A stretch of 64,000 nt of DNA from Methyloversatilis discipulorum (GCF_000385375.1 NZ_ARVV01000001.1:2728001-2792000), one strand, 5' to 3'; shown: positions 38,913 to 47,727, counted from the stretch's first letter. Notes: generated from the sequence alone by a model not told the origin. Translations and numbers: made by a program.

Positions 38913-41429
38913 TCATGCCGCCACAAGCGCGCGTGCAAGCCAACGGGCAGCGAGCAGAGGCAGCAGCGTCGCCAGTCCGAGCGTGCAGGCGCCCAGCCAC
39001 ACAGACGGCGCGACCACGGCAAAGGAGAACTGTGCGGCCAGCCAGGGCACCGTGGTGACCAGCAGCAGCGCGAACAGCGTGCCGCCGATCACCCAGCGCG
39101 CGACCGCAGTGCCCTGCCCGAGCCCGCTCGGGTCGGCGGCCGACGCGCGGGCGGTGAAGATGAGCGCAATGCCGCTCGCCACCAGCGCGACGAACACCAG
39201 CGTACGGACCTCATCGGCAGCGAAGCCGGCATCGAGCGCCCATACATCGAACGCCACCAGTGCAGCCGACACGATGGCGCCGTAGAGCAGGCTGGTCGCG
39301 ATGCGCGAGGGCGGCAGCAGCACTGCACCGCGCGGTCGCGGCGGCTCGCGCATCAGTTCCTCGCCGGCCTCGTCCGCCTCGAACACGATGGAACAGGTCG
39401 GGTCGATCACCAGTTCGAGGAAGGCGATGTGCACCGGCGCCAGCAGCACCGGCCAGCCGAACAGCACCGGCGCGGCCACCAGCGCGATGATGGGCACGTG
39501 CACCGCCAGCGTGTAGGTCATCGCGTGGCGCAGGTTGCGGAAGATGCGGCGGCCCAGCCGTATCGCATCGACGATGGCGGCGAAGTCGTCCTCGACCAGC
39601 ACCAGGTCGGCCGCCTCGCGCGCGACGTCGGTGCCGCGCCGGCCCATGGCGATGCCGATGTGCGCGGATTTCAGCGCCGGTGCGTCATTCACGCCGTCGC
39701 CGGTCATCGCCACGATGTCGCCGCGCGTCTTCAGCGCATCGACGATGGCCAGCTTCTGCTGCGGGCTGACGCGCGCGAACACGCAGCAGCCGGCGACCGC
39801 GTCGGCGAAGGTCGCGGCGTCCATCGCTGCCAGATCCGGGCCGGTCAGCACTCGGGCGCCGTCGATGCCGGCCTGCGCCGCGATCGCGCGCGCGGTGCGC
39901 GGGTGGTCGCCGGTGATCATGAGCACACGCACGCCGGCCGCGCGGCATTCGGCGACCGCCGCCGGCACCTCGGCGCGCAGCGGGTCGGCCAGCCCGATCA
40001 GGCCGATGAAGCGGAATTCGAAATCGTGCTGGATGTCCGGCATGCCCGCATCCGGCGGGTGTGCCGCATGCGCCACCGCGAGCACGCGCAGACCGCGGTC
40101 CGCCAGTTCGCCGGCGCGCGCCATCACGTGTGCCGCCGCGTCCGGCGCCATATGGCAGAGGTCGATGATGGCCTCGGGCGCGCCCTTGGCCGCCACCTCG
40201 CTGTCGCGCCGATCCGGCGCCTGCCACAGGTGCGACATCGCCAGCAGGTCGGGCGACAGTTCGTACTCGCGCGCCAGTTGCCAGTCCGGATGCAGGTGTT
40301 CGGTATTGGCCAGATAGTCGCCGGCCAGTCGCAGAAAGGCCTGTTCCATCGGGTCGTGCGGATCGGTTTCGCTCGCCAGCACCGCGTATTCGAGCAGGCG
40401 GTGATAGGTTTCCGGCAACGCCTCCAGCCGCACGCCGCCGTCGAGCGCCAGCAGTTCGCCATCGACCGCGAGCGCAGCGACTTCCATCCGGTTGCGGGTG
40501 AGCGTGCCGGTCTTGTCGGTGCACAGCACGGTGGTCTGGCCCAGCGTTTCGATCGCCGACAGCCGGCGCGTGAGCACGCGGCGGGCGGCGATGCGGCGCG
40601 CGCCGAAGGCGAGGAACACGATCAGGATGACCGGAAATTCCTGCGGCAGGATGCTCATCGCCAGCGTGATGCCATACAGCACACCGTCGAGCCAGCCGCC
40701 ACGCAGCGTCGCGTACGACACCGCGAGCAGCACGCACAGCGCGATGCCTATCCCCGCCAGCCGGCGCGCCAGCAGCCCAAGTTCGCGCTGCAGCGGCGAG
40801 GCACCGCTGGCCGTCTCGGCCAGCGACTTGCCGATGCGCCCCAGCTCGGTGCCTTCGCCGATCGCCGTCACCTCGACCGTACCGCGACCGCGCACGACCA
40901 GCGTGCCGGAAAACACGCGCAGCGTCTCGCCACCGTCGACCGGCAGCTTGGCGACCGGCACCGACTCGCCGGTCAGCATCGATTCATCGACCGCCAGATC
41001 GTTGGCGCTCAGCAGCACGCCATCGGCCGGCACGCGGTCGCCCTCGGTCAGCAGCAGCAGATCGCCGCGCACCACCTCGCGTCCGGCGATGCGCTGCACC
41101 GCGCCGTTGCGCATTACCAGCGCGCGCGGGCTGGACAGATCGCGCAGCGCAGCCAGCGCGTGTTCGGTGCGCCGCTCCTGGAAGACGGTGACGGCGATGA
41201 TGAGTACGACAAAGCCGAGCAGCACCAGCGCTTCGTGCGCGTCGCCCATCAGCAGATAGATGGCGCCAGCGCCCAGCAGCAGCAGGAACATCGGCTCCCG
41301 CACTACCTCCAAGACCGTGGCAAGCAGCGTGTGCGGCTTCTCGGCGGCGATCTCGTTCCAGCCGTCCTGCGCGCGACGCGCAGCCACCTCCGCTTCGTTC
41401 AGCCCGGCCTGCTCCTGCGACCCGTTCAT
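38913..41429 (-). CDS. Cation-translocating P-type ATPase, substrate uncertain
   Basis: An 838-aa P-type ATPase without a metal-binding N-terminal domain. The phosphorylation motif is DKTGTLTRN and the hinge motif GDGVNDAPALKSAHIG; actuator motif LTGESVPV. The M4 signature reads MSILPQEFPVIL instead of the PEGLP of Ca pumps, and M6 carries ELVIDPTCSIVFEADE. From general knowledge, this variant defines a proteobacterial P2-like group with no proven substrate. I chose MNGSQEQAG; ATG at 41438 (MQRMNGS) is also possible. It is divergent from the methyltransferase gene. Confidence 0.88.
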   Translation of the reverse strand: MNGSQEQAGLNEAEVAARRAQDGWNEIAAEKPHTLLATVLEVVREPMFLLLLGAGAIYLLMGDAHEALVLLGFVVLIIAVTVFQERRTEHALAALRDLSSPRALVMRNGAVQRIAGREVVRGDLLLLTEGDRVPADGVLLSANDLAVDESMLTGESVPVAKLPVDGGETLRVFSGTLVVRGRGTVEVTAIGEGTELGRIGKSLAETASGASPLQRELGLLARRLAGIGIALCVLLAVSYATLRGGWLDGVLYGITLAMSILPQEFPVILIVFLAFGARRIAARRVLTRRLSAIETLGQTTVLCTDKTGTLTRNRMEVAALAVDGELLALDGGVRLEALPETYHRLLEYAVLASETDPHDPMEQAFLRLAGDYLANTEHLHPDWQLAREYELSPDLLAMSHLWQAPDRRDSEVAAKGAPEAIIDLCHMAPDAAAHVMARAGELADRGLRVLAVAHAAHPPDAGMPDIQHDFEFRFIGLIGLADPLRAEVPAAVAECRAAGVRVLMITGDHPRTARAIAAQAGIDGARVLTGPDLAAMDAATFADAVAGCCVFARVSPQQKLAIVDALKTRGDIVAMTGDGVNDAPALKSAHIGIAMGRRGTDVAREAADLVLVEDDFAAIVDAIRLGRRIFRNLRHAMTYTLAVHVPIIALVAAPVLFGWPVLLAPVHIAFLELVIDPTCSIVFEADEAGEELMREPPRPRGAVLLPPSRIATSLLYGAIVSAALVAFDVWALDAGFAADEVRTLVFVALVASGIALIFTARASAADPSGLGQGTAVARWVIGGTLFALLLVTTVPWLAAQFSFAVVAPSVWLGACTLGLATLLPLLAARWLARALVAA

Positions 41430-41593
41430 GCGCTGCATCCGTCGTTCAGTTCTCGCCAAAGTCTGGCACGAAAGCTGCCATGAACCTCGCGCGATCGCCG
41501 CAAGGCGGTGCAAGCGGCAATAACCGGATGTTCAAGGCAGAAGTTGCCGGCAGCGCGCGGCAAACATTAACCGACCACACGAGAGGAAGAACC

Positions 41594-42556
41594 ATGTCAC
41601 GGATGGAACCCGAAGCCCACCTCGGCACCCCGGCCGCGCCCGGCGCCAGCCTGCCGATGAGCGACGCCGACGACGAGCCCAGCCATCTTGGACAGTTCAT
41701 TCCCCTGCACTACCACCACAACATGCTGCTCGACACCAACCGCATGAGCAATTTCAAGGCGGCCATCGATGCAGTCGTGTTCAAGGGCGCCCGCGTGCTC
41801 GAACTGGGCGGTGGCACCGGCGTACTGTCCTGCTTCGCCGCAGCGCACGCGAGCAAGGTGTACTGCGTCGAGTTCAACCCGGACATGGTGGCCGAATCGC
41901 GCCGGCTGCTGGCGATGAACGCGCACGGTCACAAGGTCGAGGTGGTGCACGCCGATGCTTTCGAATATCTGCCGCCGGAACCGGTGGACGTGGTCATCTG
42001 CGAAATGATCCACGTCGGCATGCTGCGCGAGAAGCAGGTCGACGTGATCGAAGCCTTCAAGGCACGTTACCGCGCCCGCTTCGGCGACCGCTTGCCGATC
42101 TTCCTGCCGACTGCCGCGCTGATGGCAGTGCAGCCGCTGCACCAGGTATTCGACTTCTACGGCTTCAACGCCCCCATCATCCAGTTCCAGCGCGTCGGCG
42201 CCGAACACCCAGGAGCGACCGAACTGGCTGCACCGGTGGTCTATGGCGTGATGGATTTCGATCAGACCTGCAGCCGCGACATCGCCTGGAAGGGCGACAT
42301 CGCCATCACTGCCGACGGCACGGTCAATGCGCTGCGCTTCATCACGAAGAACATCCTGGCGCTGCTCGGTACGCAGGGGCGGACGCAGGATTGGCTGAAC
42401 GATTACATGGTGCTGCCGCTGACGACGCCGGTGGACACACGGGCTGGCGACACGCTGCACGTGAGTTTCAATTACCGCGCCGGTGGATCGCTGCAGTCGC
42501 TGGCGCGCACGATGCGGGCGACGGTGCGGGAGCGGGTCTGCGCGTCAGGTGCCTGA
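41594..42556 (+). CDS. PRMT-like class I SAM-dependent methyltransferase
   Basis: A 320-aa methyltransferase with SAM motif I at 70-79 (ELGGGTGVLS) and acidic Glu93. Its overall layout resembles protein arginine methyltransferases. LLDTNRMSNFKAAI precedes motif I. A double-E loop with Glu137 and Glu146 (CEMIHVGMLRE) has the same 9-residue spacing as PRMT1. The later segment FLPTAALMAVQPL...FDFYGF aligns with the PRMT region after the loop, and a Trp segment (QDWLNDYMVLPL) sits where the PRMT THW loop occurs. The C-terminal half is a beta-rich domain. Substrate is unknown. The ATG follows GAGAGGAAG. Its stop codon abuts that of the convergent DUF2788 gene. Confidence 0.8.
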   Translation: MSRMEPEAHLGTPAAPGASLPMSDADDEPSHLGQFIPLHYHHNMLLDTNRMSNFKAAIDAVVFKGARVLELGGGTGVLSCFAAAHASKVYCVEFNPDMVAESRRLLAMNAHGHKVEVVHADAFEYLPPEPVDVVICEMIHVGMLREKQVDVIEAFKARYRARFGDRLPIFLPTAALMAVQPLHQVFDFYGFNAPIIQFQRVGAEHPGATELAAPVVYGVMDFDQTCSRDIAWKGDIAITADGTVNALRFITKNILALLGTQGRTQDWLNDYMVLPLTTPVDTRAGDTLHVSFNYRAGGSLQSLARTMRATVRERVCASGA

Positions 42557-42766
42557 TCAGCCGCCGAGCATCCACTTGATCACACCCTTTGCGACGAAAC
42601 CCATCATGCCGAGGCCGAGGCCGATCAGGATGACGAAGGTGCCAAAACGACCGGCCTTCGACTCGCGCGCGAGCTGAAGCAGGATGAACAGCATGTAGAG
42701 CATGAAGGCGGCGACGCCGAAGGTGAGCCCGAACTCGGCAAATTGCTCTTCAGTGATGCCGCCCAT
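42557..42766 (-). CDS. DUF2788 small membrane protein
   Basis: A 69-aa protein (MGGITEEQFAEFGLTFGVA...) with two hydrophobic helices (about residues 14-33 and 43-62) separated by a short basic loop (ARESKAGRFG). The length and layout match the DUF2788 family of beta- and gammaproteobacteria, whose function is unknown. Its stop is directly adjacent to the convergent methyltransferase stop (TGATCA). Confidence 0.85.
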   Translation of the reverse strand: MGGITEEQFAEFGLTFGVAAFMLYMLFILLQLARESKAGRFGTFVILIGLGLGMMGFVAKGVIKWMLGG

Positions 42767-42813
42767 GTGTGAAAACTGCTCCAGCGATATTCAATAAGTT
42801 GATCGGTGCGCGC

Positions 42814-43584
42814 TCAGGCGGCGCGCACCAGATCGCGATAGGCGTGCCAGCTGGCGTGACCCAGCAGCGGCACCACTACCAGCATGCCGACCAGCCCGGT
42901 CGCCATGCCGAACAGCGTGAATCCGGCGATCGCCACACCCCACAGCGCCAGCGGCGCCGGGTTCTCCATCACCACGCGCCAGCTGGTGAGCACGGCGCCG
43001 AGCACGCCGATGTCGCGATCGAGCAGCAGCGGAATCGCCACCACACTGGACGCGAACACCGGTGCGGCAAGCAGGCCGCCCAGCGCCAGCCAGGCCTCGA
43101 ACAGCCAGCCCTGCTCCGCCAGCACGACCAGGCGCAGGAAATCTTCCGGCGTCGCCACCGGCGCCGGCGCACAGGCCCAGATCAGCGCGGCCGACGTCAT
43201 CACCCAGCCGGTACCGGCCAGTGCGAGCAGCAGTCCGAACACCACCATGCGGCTGTCGCGCGGCTTCCACGCATGCACGGCCGTCATCAGCCCGGCCGGC
43301 TGTCCATGCTCCAGCGCGCGGCTGATCGCGTACAGACCGGTCGCCACCACCGGCGCGACCAGCATGAAACCGGTGAACGCCCCGTTGAGCAGCCAGAACT
43401 GGTCGGGAATCTGCCAGCACAGCAGCGCGCCGAACAGCGCGACGGCCGCGCCATGCAGCAGACCGGGCCCCGGGCAGCGCAGGAAGTCGCGACAGCCGGC
43501 GACCAGCCAGTCCAGCGGTCGGCTCAGCGGTACGGCACGGGTGGTGTAGCGGCGGGATTCGATGATGGCGTGGCTGTCGTTCAT
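42814..43584 (-). CDS. DUF2189 integral membrane protein
   Basis: A 256-aa protein with about six transmembrane helices and the DUF2189 (COG5473) pattern: an N-terminal soluble stretch (TTRAVPLSRPLDWLVAGCRDF), then helices with FTGFMLVAPVVATGLYAISR and a C-terminal PLLGHASWHAYRDLV. Function unknown; family members are often annotated as putative integral membrane proteins, some near cytochrome c oxidase genes, which is not the case here. The 272 bp upstream, to modC, show no gene. Confidence 0.85.
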   Translation of the reverse strand: MNDSHAIIESRRYTTRAVPLSRPLDWLVAGCRDFLRCPGPGLLHGAAVALFGALLCWQIPDQFWLLNGAFTGFMLVAPVVATGLYAISRALEHGQPAGLMTAVHAWKPRDSRMVVFGLLLALAGTGWVMTSAALIWACAPAPVATPEDFLRLVVLAEQGWLFEAWLALGGLLAAPVFASSVVAIPLLLDRDIGVLGAVLTSWRVVMENPAPLALWGVAIAGFTLFGMATGLVGMLVVVPLLGHASWHAYRDLVRAA

Positions 43585-43856
43585 GTCGGTCTGTCCGGAT
43601 CGATCACCGACGCGCGCGGCAAGGCCACTGCAGCCCTGCCCGATGCGTCATGGAGTATGCCGGCCGCCGCACTGCTGGACCTTGACGCAGCTCATGCGCC
43701 GCCGGCCGACGCACAAGTATCGGGCAAAGCGTGTCGCAACGGCAGCAAAGCGTCGCATCCGCACCGCCGCGGGGCGTATTCCGCCCTCCGCTTGTGCAGC
43801 GCAAAAGACTCTGGCGCCGAAGACGGGCGCGGGCGGTGCGACGGATGGCGACTCGG

Positions 43857-45008
43857 CTAATCCGGACTCAGACCCGGCGGCCGCTGGTGCAGCGGCATGA
43901 CGTGAACGAGCGCGGGGTCCAGGCGCAGTGCCAGCCGGTCGCCGTTGCCGATGCGCCGGCGCTGCGGCCCGGCCAGCGTGATGCGCAGGCTGATCTGCGG
44001 ATTGCGCTCCAGCGTCAGCGACGCCAGCGTGATCTCGCCGAGGTGCCGGGCTTCGCGCACCGTCGCCTCCAGTTCCTGCCCGCTGCCGTCAGCGCCGAGC
44101 AGGATGCCGTCACCCGGTACGACCCAGTTCACCGGCTGGCCCGGCTTGATCTTTCCCTTGTCGCGCACCTCGAGCAGCATGTCGCCGCTCTCTTCGCCCG
44201 CCGCCGACACCCATTTCAGCAGGCCCCAGCCCTCCCTGTCCGACGGCCCCACCCAGACCCCCTGGAAACGGTTGTGCATGCCCACGAGGTCGGCCACGCG
44301 CGCGTTGCGCGGTGCGCGGTGGATGTGTTCGGGCGGCCCTTCCTGCAGCACGGTACCGGCGTCCATCACCACCAGACGGTCGGCCAGCAGACGCGCTTCG
44401 TTGAGGTCGTGCGTCACCAGCAGGATGGGGATGTCGAGATCGCTGCGCAGATCGGCCAGCAAGCGGTAGAGCCCCTGCCGGCTCATCTGGTCGACTGCGG
44501 AGAACGGCTCGTCGAGCAGCAGCAGCTTCGGTTCGCGGGCGAGCGCGCGCGCCACCGCGACGCGCTGCTGCTGGCCGCCGGACAAGACGGCGGGTCGCCG
44601 TTGCTGCTGTTCGTGCGACAGATGGACGTGGTCGAGCCAGCGCCGCGCCTGCGCCGCGCGCTCGCCTGGCGACAGGTGCAGCATGGCCAGCGCGACGTTG
44701 TCGAGCGCACTGAGGTGCGGCATCAGTGCGTAGTTCTGGAACACCAACCCGACGTGGCGACGCTGCGGAGGCAGAAAGACGCCCTGCTCACTGTCGCACC
44801 ACAGCTGCGTGCCGACCTCGATACGGCCGCGCTGCGGCCGCATCAGTCCGGCCAGCACGCGCAGCATCGACGTCTTGCCGGCACCCGACGGGCCGACCAG
44901 CGCCAGCAGCTCGCCTGCCGCGCAGTCGAAGCGGCCGTGCAGCGGCATCGGCTCGGTCTGGGCGATATCGACCCGCAGCGCACGGGCAGCGCGTTGTTCG
45001 CCGTTCAT
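43857..45008 (-). CDS. modC: Molybdate ABC transporter ATP-binding protein
   Basis: A 383-aa ATPase with Walker A GPSGAGKT (residues 39-46), Q-loop NYAL, signature LSGGQQQRVAVARA and Walker B LLLLDEPFSAVD. A C-terminal region ends in a TOBE/Mop-type domain (LEATVREARHLGEITLASLTL). It powers molybdate import with ModB. Its start overlaps the modB 3' end by 4 bp. Assignment to molybdate follows from modA, the TOBE domain and the adjacent modE. Confidence 0.93.
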   Translation of the reverse strand: MNGEQRAARALRVDIAQTEPMPLHGRFDCAAGELLALVGPSGAGKTSMLRVLAGLMRPQRGRIEVGTQLWCDSEQGVFLPPQRRHVGLVFQNYALMPHLSALDNVALAMLHLSPGERAAQARRWLDHVHLSHEQQQRRPAVLSGGQQQRVAVARALAREPKLLLLDEPFSAVDQMSRQGLYRLLADLRSDLDIPILLVTHDLNEARLLADRLVVMDAGTVLQEGPPEHIHRAPRNARVADLVGMHNRFQGVWVGPSDREGWGLLKWVSAAGEESGDMLLEVRDKGKIKPGQPVNWVVPGDGILLGADGSGQELEATVREARHLGEITLASLTLERNPQISLRITLAGPQRRRIGNGDRLALRLDPALVHVMPLHQRPPGLSPD

Positions 45009-45670
45009 CGCCGGGCCGCCAGTCTGGCCGACGCGAAAAAGGACGCTGCGACCGCGCCGAGCGACAGCGCCAGCAGCAACAGCGCCATGCGGTCGGCACC
45101 GGCAAGATCGAAGGACTGCACGCGGTCGTAGATCGCGATCGCCACCGTCTTGGTTTCGCCGGGAATGCTGCCGCCCATCATCAGCACCACGCCGAATTCG
45201 CCCAGCGTGTGCACGAAGGTGAGCACCATGGCGGACAGGATGCCCGGCCAGGCCAGCGGCAGTTCGACCCGCCAGAAGGTCTGCCAGCCACTCAGCCCGC
45301 AGACCGCCGCGGCTTCGGCAAGGTTTTCCGGTATCGCTTCGAAGGCACGCTACACCGGCTGCACGATGAATGGAATGTTGAACACCAGCGAGGCGATCAG
45401 CAGGCCGGCGAAATTGAAGGTCATCCGGATGTCGAAGGTTTCGAGCATCCAGGCGCCGAGTGGCGAACCGGCACCCAGCGACACCAGCAGGTAGTAGCCC
45501 AGCACCGTCGGCGGCAGCACCAGCGGCAGCACGACGAAAGCCTCGATCCAGGCCTTGCCGGAAAAGCGCGTGCGCGCCAGCCAGCGCGCGCCGAGCACGC
45601 CGGGCGGCAGCAGCACGAGCAGCGTCACCACCGCCAGTTCGATCGACAGCGAGAATGCCTGCCAGTCCAT
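45005..45670 (-). pseudogene. modB: Molybdate ABC permease modB, interrupted by an amber stop
   Basis: The 222-codon frame encodes a ModB permease, but codon 107 is TAG (complement of 45350-45352). Before it come MDWQAFSLSIELAV and helices to PFIVQPV. After it the same frame continues without other stops: RAFEAIPENLAEAAAVCGLS (the EAA-type coupling loop) to HTLGEFGVVLMMGGSIPGE. In relatives this position is usually Gln, so a single CAG-to-TAG change would explain it. There is no frameshift. The 106-aa piece lacks the ATPase-coupling loop, so transport should fail unless the stop is read through or is a sequence error. Confidence 0.85.
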
Positions 45671-45710
45671 GACCTGTCCTTCTTTCCGTACGTCGGCGCC
45701 GAAGCGTCGC

Positions 45711-46496
45711 TCACTCGTCGGGCATCGCGAAGCCGTGGCGACGCATGATGTCCTGCGCCGACGGCGTGGCGAGATAGTCGTAGAAGGCTCGCGCGGCAGG
45801 CGGCGCGCCACGCAGCAACACCATGCGTTGCGCCAGCCGGCGGTGCCAGCTTTCGGGGATCAGCGCGAACTCGCCGAGCGCGCTCACCTGCGGCGCCTTC
45901 GCCAGCGACAGCGCGATGATGCCGCCTTGGGTCGCGCCCGAGGTCGCGAACTGCGCCGCCTGCGAAATGTTCTCGCCCAGCACCAGCCGCGGTTCGATGT
46001 CGGCCCACACGCCGGCGTGCTGCAGCGCCTCCTTTGCCCGGGCGCCGTAGGGCGCGTGTTCCGGGTTGGCGATGGCGAACTTCTTCAGCCGCCCGTCGCG
46101 CAGGGCCTGCGCCAGATCCCGCAGTTCGCCGTCGGCTTTCAGCGGCGAGCCGCGCGGCACCATCAGACCGATGCGGCCGTAGGCATAGAGCCGGCCGCGG
46201 TCCTGCGTCAGCCCCTGGTCGGCCAGCCGGAACACGAAATCCTCGTCGGCCGACATGAACAGATGGAAGGGCGCGCCCTGCCGGATCTGCGAGAAGAAAT
46301 TGCCGGACGAACCGAAAACCAGCCGCATACGCTGGCCGGTTTCGCGTTCGAAGCGGGCCGCCACCTCCTCCAGCGCGAACTTCAGGTCGGACGCCGCGGC
46401 AACCGTCGGCGGCTCGGCGCCCCGCACCGGAAGCGTCAGCGAAAACGCGAGTGCACACAGCAGCAGGATGCGTTGGATCAGGCAGACAGCTCTCAT
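45711..46496 (-). CDS. modA: Molybdate-binding periplasmic protein
   Basis: A 261-aa solute-binding protein with a signal peptide (MRAVCLIQRILLLCALAFSL..., cleavage near VRGA/EPP). Oxyanion-site segments are AAASDLKFAL, FGSSGNFFSQI and ENISQAAQFATSGATQGGIIALSLA. The ATG at 46496 follows GAGG 9 nt upstream; an in-frame GTG at 46505 is less well placed. It is the first gene of modABC and divergent from modE across an operator-like palindrome. Confidence 0.94.
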   Translation of the reverse strand: MRAVCLIQRILLLCALAFSLTLPVRGAEPPTVAAASDLKFALEEVAARFERETGQRMRLVFGSSGNFFSQIRQGAPFHLFMSADEDFVFRLADQGLTQDRGRLYAYGRIGLMVPRGSPLKADGELRDLAQALRDGRLKKFAIANPEHAPYGARAKEALQHAGVWADIEPRLVLGENISQAAQFATSGATQGGIIALSLAKAPQVSALGEFALIPESWHRRLAQRMVLLRGAPPAARAFYDYLATPSAQDIMRRHGFAMPDE

Positions 46497-46511
46497 GATG
46501 GGCACGCCTCA

Positions 46512-46546
46512 GGGCGATTCGATATATATCCGTATGGATATCGCCC
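46512..46546. promoter_or_regulatory. ModE-type operator between modA and modE
   Basis: A nested palindrome: GGGCGA/TCGCCC arms at 46512-46517 and 46541-46546, CGATAT/ATATCG at 46520-46525 and 46538-46543, and a core ATATCC-GTAT-GGATAT at 46526-46541. The TATA-rich arms with flanking CG resemble the CG-TATATA inverted repeat bound by ModE. Confidence 0.65.
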
Positions 46547-46600
46547 AATGAGTATAACGAGTATCGTGCTCAGTGCATTTCCTTTCGTCTTCGATCCGCG

Positions 46601-46990
46601 ATGAACACCAAGACAGCCCCCGCCAGCCTCGAACACAGCACCCGGTTTCGCGTGCAGATCAAGCATGCGGTGGCGATCGGTCCGGGCAAGGCCGACGTAC
46701 TCGAAGGCATCGCGGCGACCGGATCGCTCGCCGAAACCGGTCGCCGGCTGGGCATGAGCTATCAGCGCATCTGGTCGCTGGTCGACGCGATGAACAAGGA
46801 CTTCGTCGAACCGCTGGTGACCAAGCAGCGCGGCGGCTCGGCCGGCGGCGGCGCCCGGCTGACCGCCACCGGAGAGCAGGTGCTGGCGCTCTACCGGGCG
46901 ATCGAGGAGGACGCGCGCGTCGCCGCCTCGCGCCGCCTGCCCGAACTGCTGGCACTGATCCGGCCCGAGCCTGAGTCGGGCTCCGTTTGA
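46601..46990 (+). CDS. modE: ModE-type regulator lacking the molybdate-binding domain
   Basis: A 129-aa protein matching the N-terminal LysR-like winged helix of ModE: the segments VLEGIAATGSLAETGRRLGMSY and WSLVDAMNKDF, then the wing GGGARLTATGEQVLALY. E. coli ModE has 262 aa with two Mop/TOBE domains; these are absent here and the frame ends at a genuine stop. It probably binds the palindrome at 46512-46546. How, or whether, it senses molybdate is unclear. Confidence 0.85.
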   Translation: MNTKTAPASLEHSTRFRVQIKHAVAIGPGKADVLEGIAATGSLAETGRRLGMSYQRIWSLVDAMNKDFVEPLVTKQRGGSAGGGARLTATGEQVLALYRAIEEDARVAASRRLPELLALIRPEPESGSV

Positions 46991-47010
46991 GAGCTCTTCC
47001 GGCCTGCATC

Positions 47011-47310
47011 GAAGCCTGCGAACTGCAGCGGCCCCATCGCGGCCAGGGCCGCTCCCACGGGAATCGCGCCTGATTCGAGGCCGGAGCCCGAGCGGGGATT
47101 CTGTGGGAGGGGTCTCGACCCCGACAGCAGCCTGAAGCGAAGCCTGCGGACTGCAGCGGCCCCATCGCGGCCAGGCCGCTCCCACGGGAATCGCGCCTGA
47201 TTCGAGGCCGGAGCCCGAGCTGGGGTTCTGTTGGAGGGGTCTCGACCCCGACAGCAGCCTGAAGCGAAGCCTGCGAACTGCAGCGGCCCTGTCGCGGCCA
47301 GGGCCGCACG
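47011..47310. repeat. Tandem array (about 2.3 units of 127-128 bp) of the REP/BIME-like element
   Basis: The landmark GAAGCCTGCG recurs at 47011, 47139 and 47266, giving unit lengths of 128 and 127 bp (one base lost in CCAGGGCC). Each unit contains GCGGCC...GGCCGC, CTCCCAC, TGTGGGAG and GGGGTC-TC-GACCCC palindromes. It fills most of the 345-bp gap between modE and cueR. Reverse-complement relatives lie at 32557-32704. Confidence 0.85.
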
Positions 47311-47335
47311 GTCGAATGAGGACCCGTCGCCGGGA

Positions 47336-47727
47336 CTACCGGGCGGTATCCGCGAGGCCGTCGAGTATCGGGCAGTCCGGTCGGCCGTCGCCGTGGCAGC
47401 AGCTGGCGAGTTGCGCCAGCGTGCGCTTCATCGCCGTCATCTCGTCGATGCGCCGGTCGAGGTCGGCGATATGCGCCTCGGCGATGCGCTTCACGTCGCC
47501 GCTGGCGCGGTCCGGCTTCTGCCACAGGGCCAGCAGATCGGCGATTTCCGCCATCGAGAAACCGAGGTCGCGCGCGCGGCGAATGAAGCGCAGCGTATGC
47601 ACCTCGCGCTCGCCGTACTGCCGGTAGCCGGCGTCGGTCCGCGCCACCGCCGGCAGCAGGCCCAGCGACTCGTAATGCCGCACCATCTTGGCCGACACGC
47701 CGGAGCGTGCCGCCGCCTCACCGATGT

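Noticed and set aside
39429..41483. 684-codon open frame opposite the P-type ATPase
   Set aside because: Repetitive His/Gln/Arg composition and full overlap with canonical ATPase motifs on the other strand.
43585..43856. Possible small gene between the DUF2189 gene and modC
   Set aside because: Frames there have no ribosome site or family resemblance; the region looks non-coding.
46991..47335. CRISPR-like interpretation of the repeats between modE and cueR
   Set aside because: Units are 127-128 bp and nearly identical throughout, with no short repeats alternating with unique spacers.
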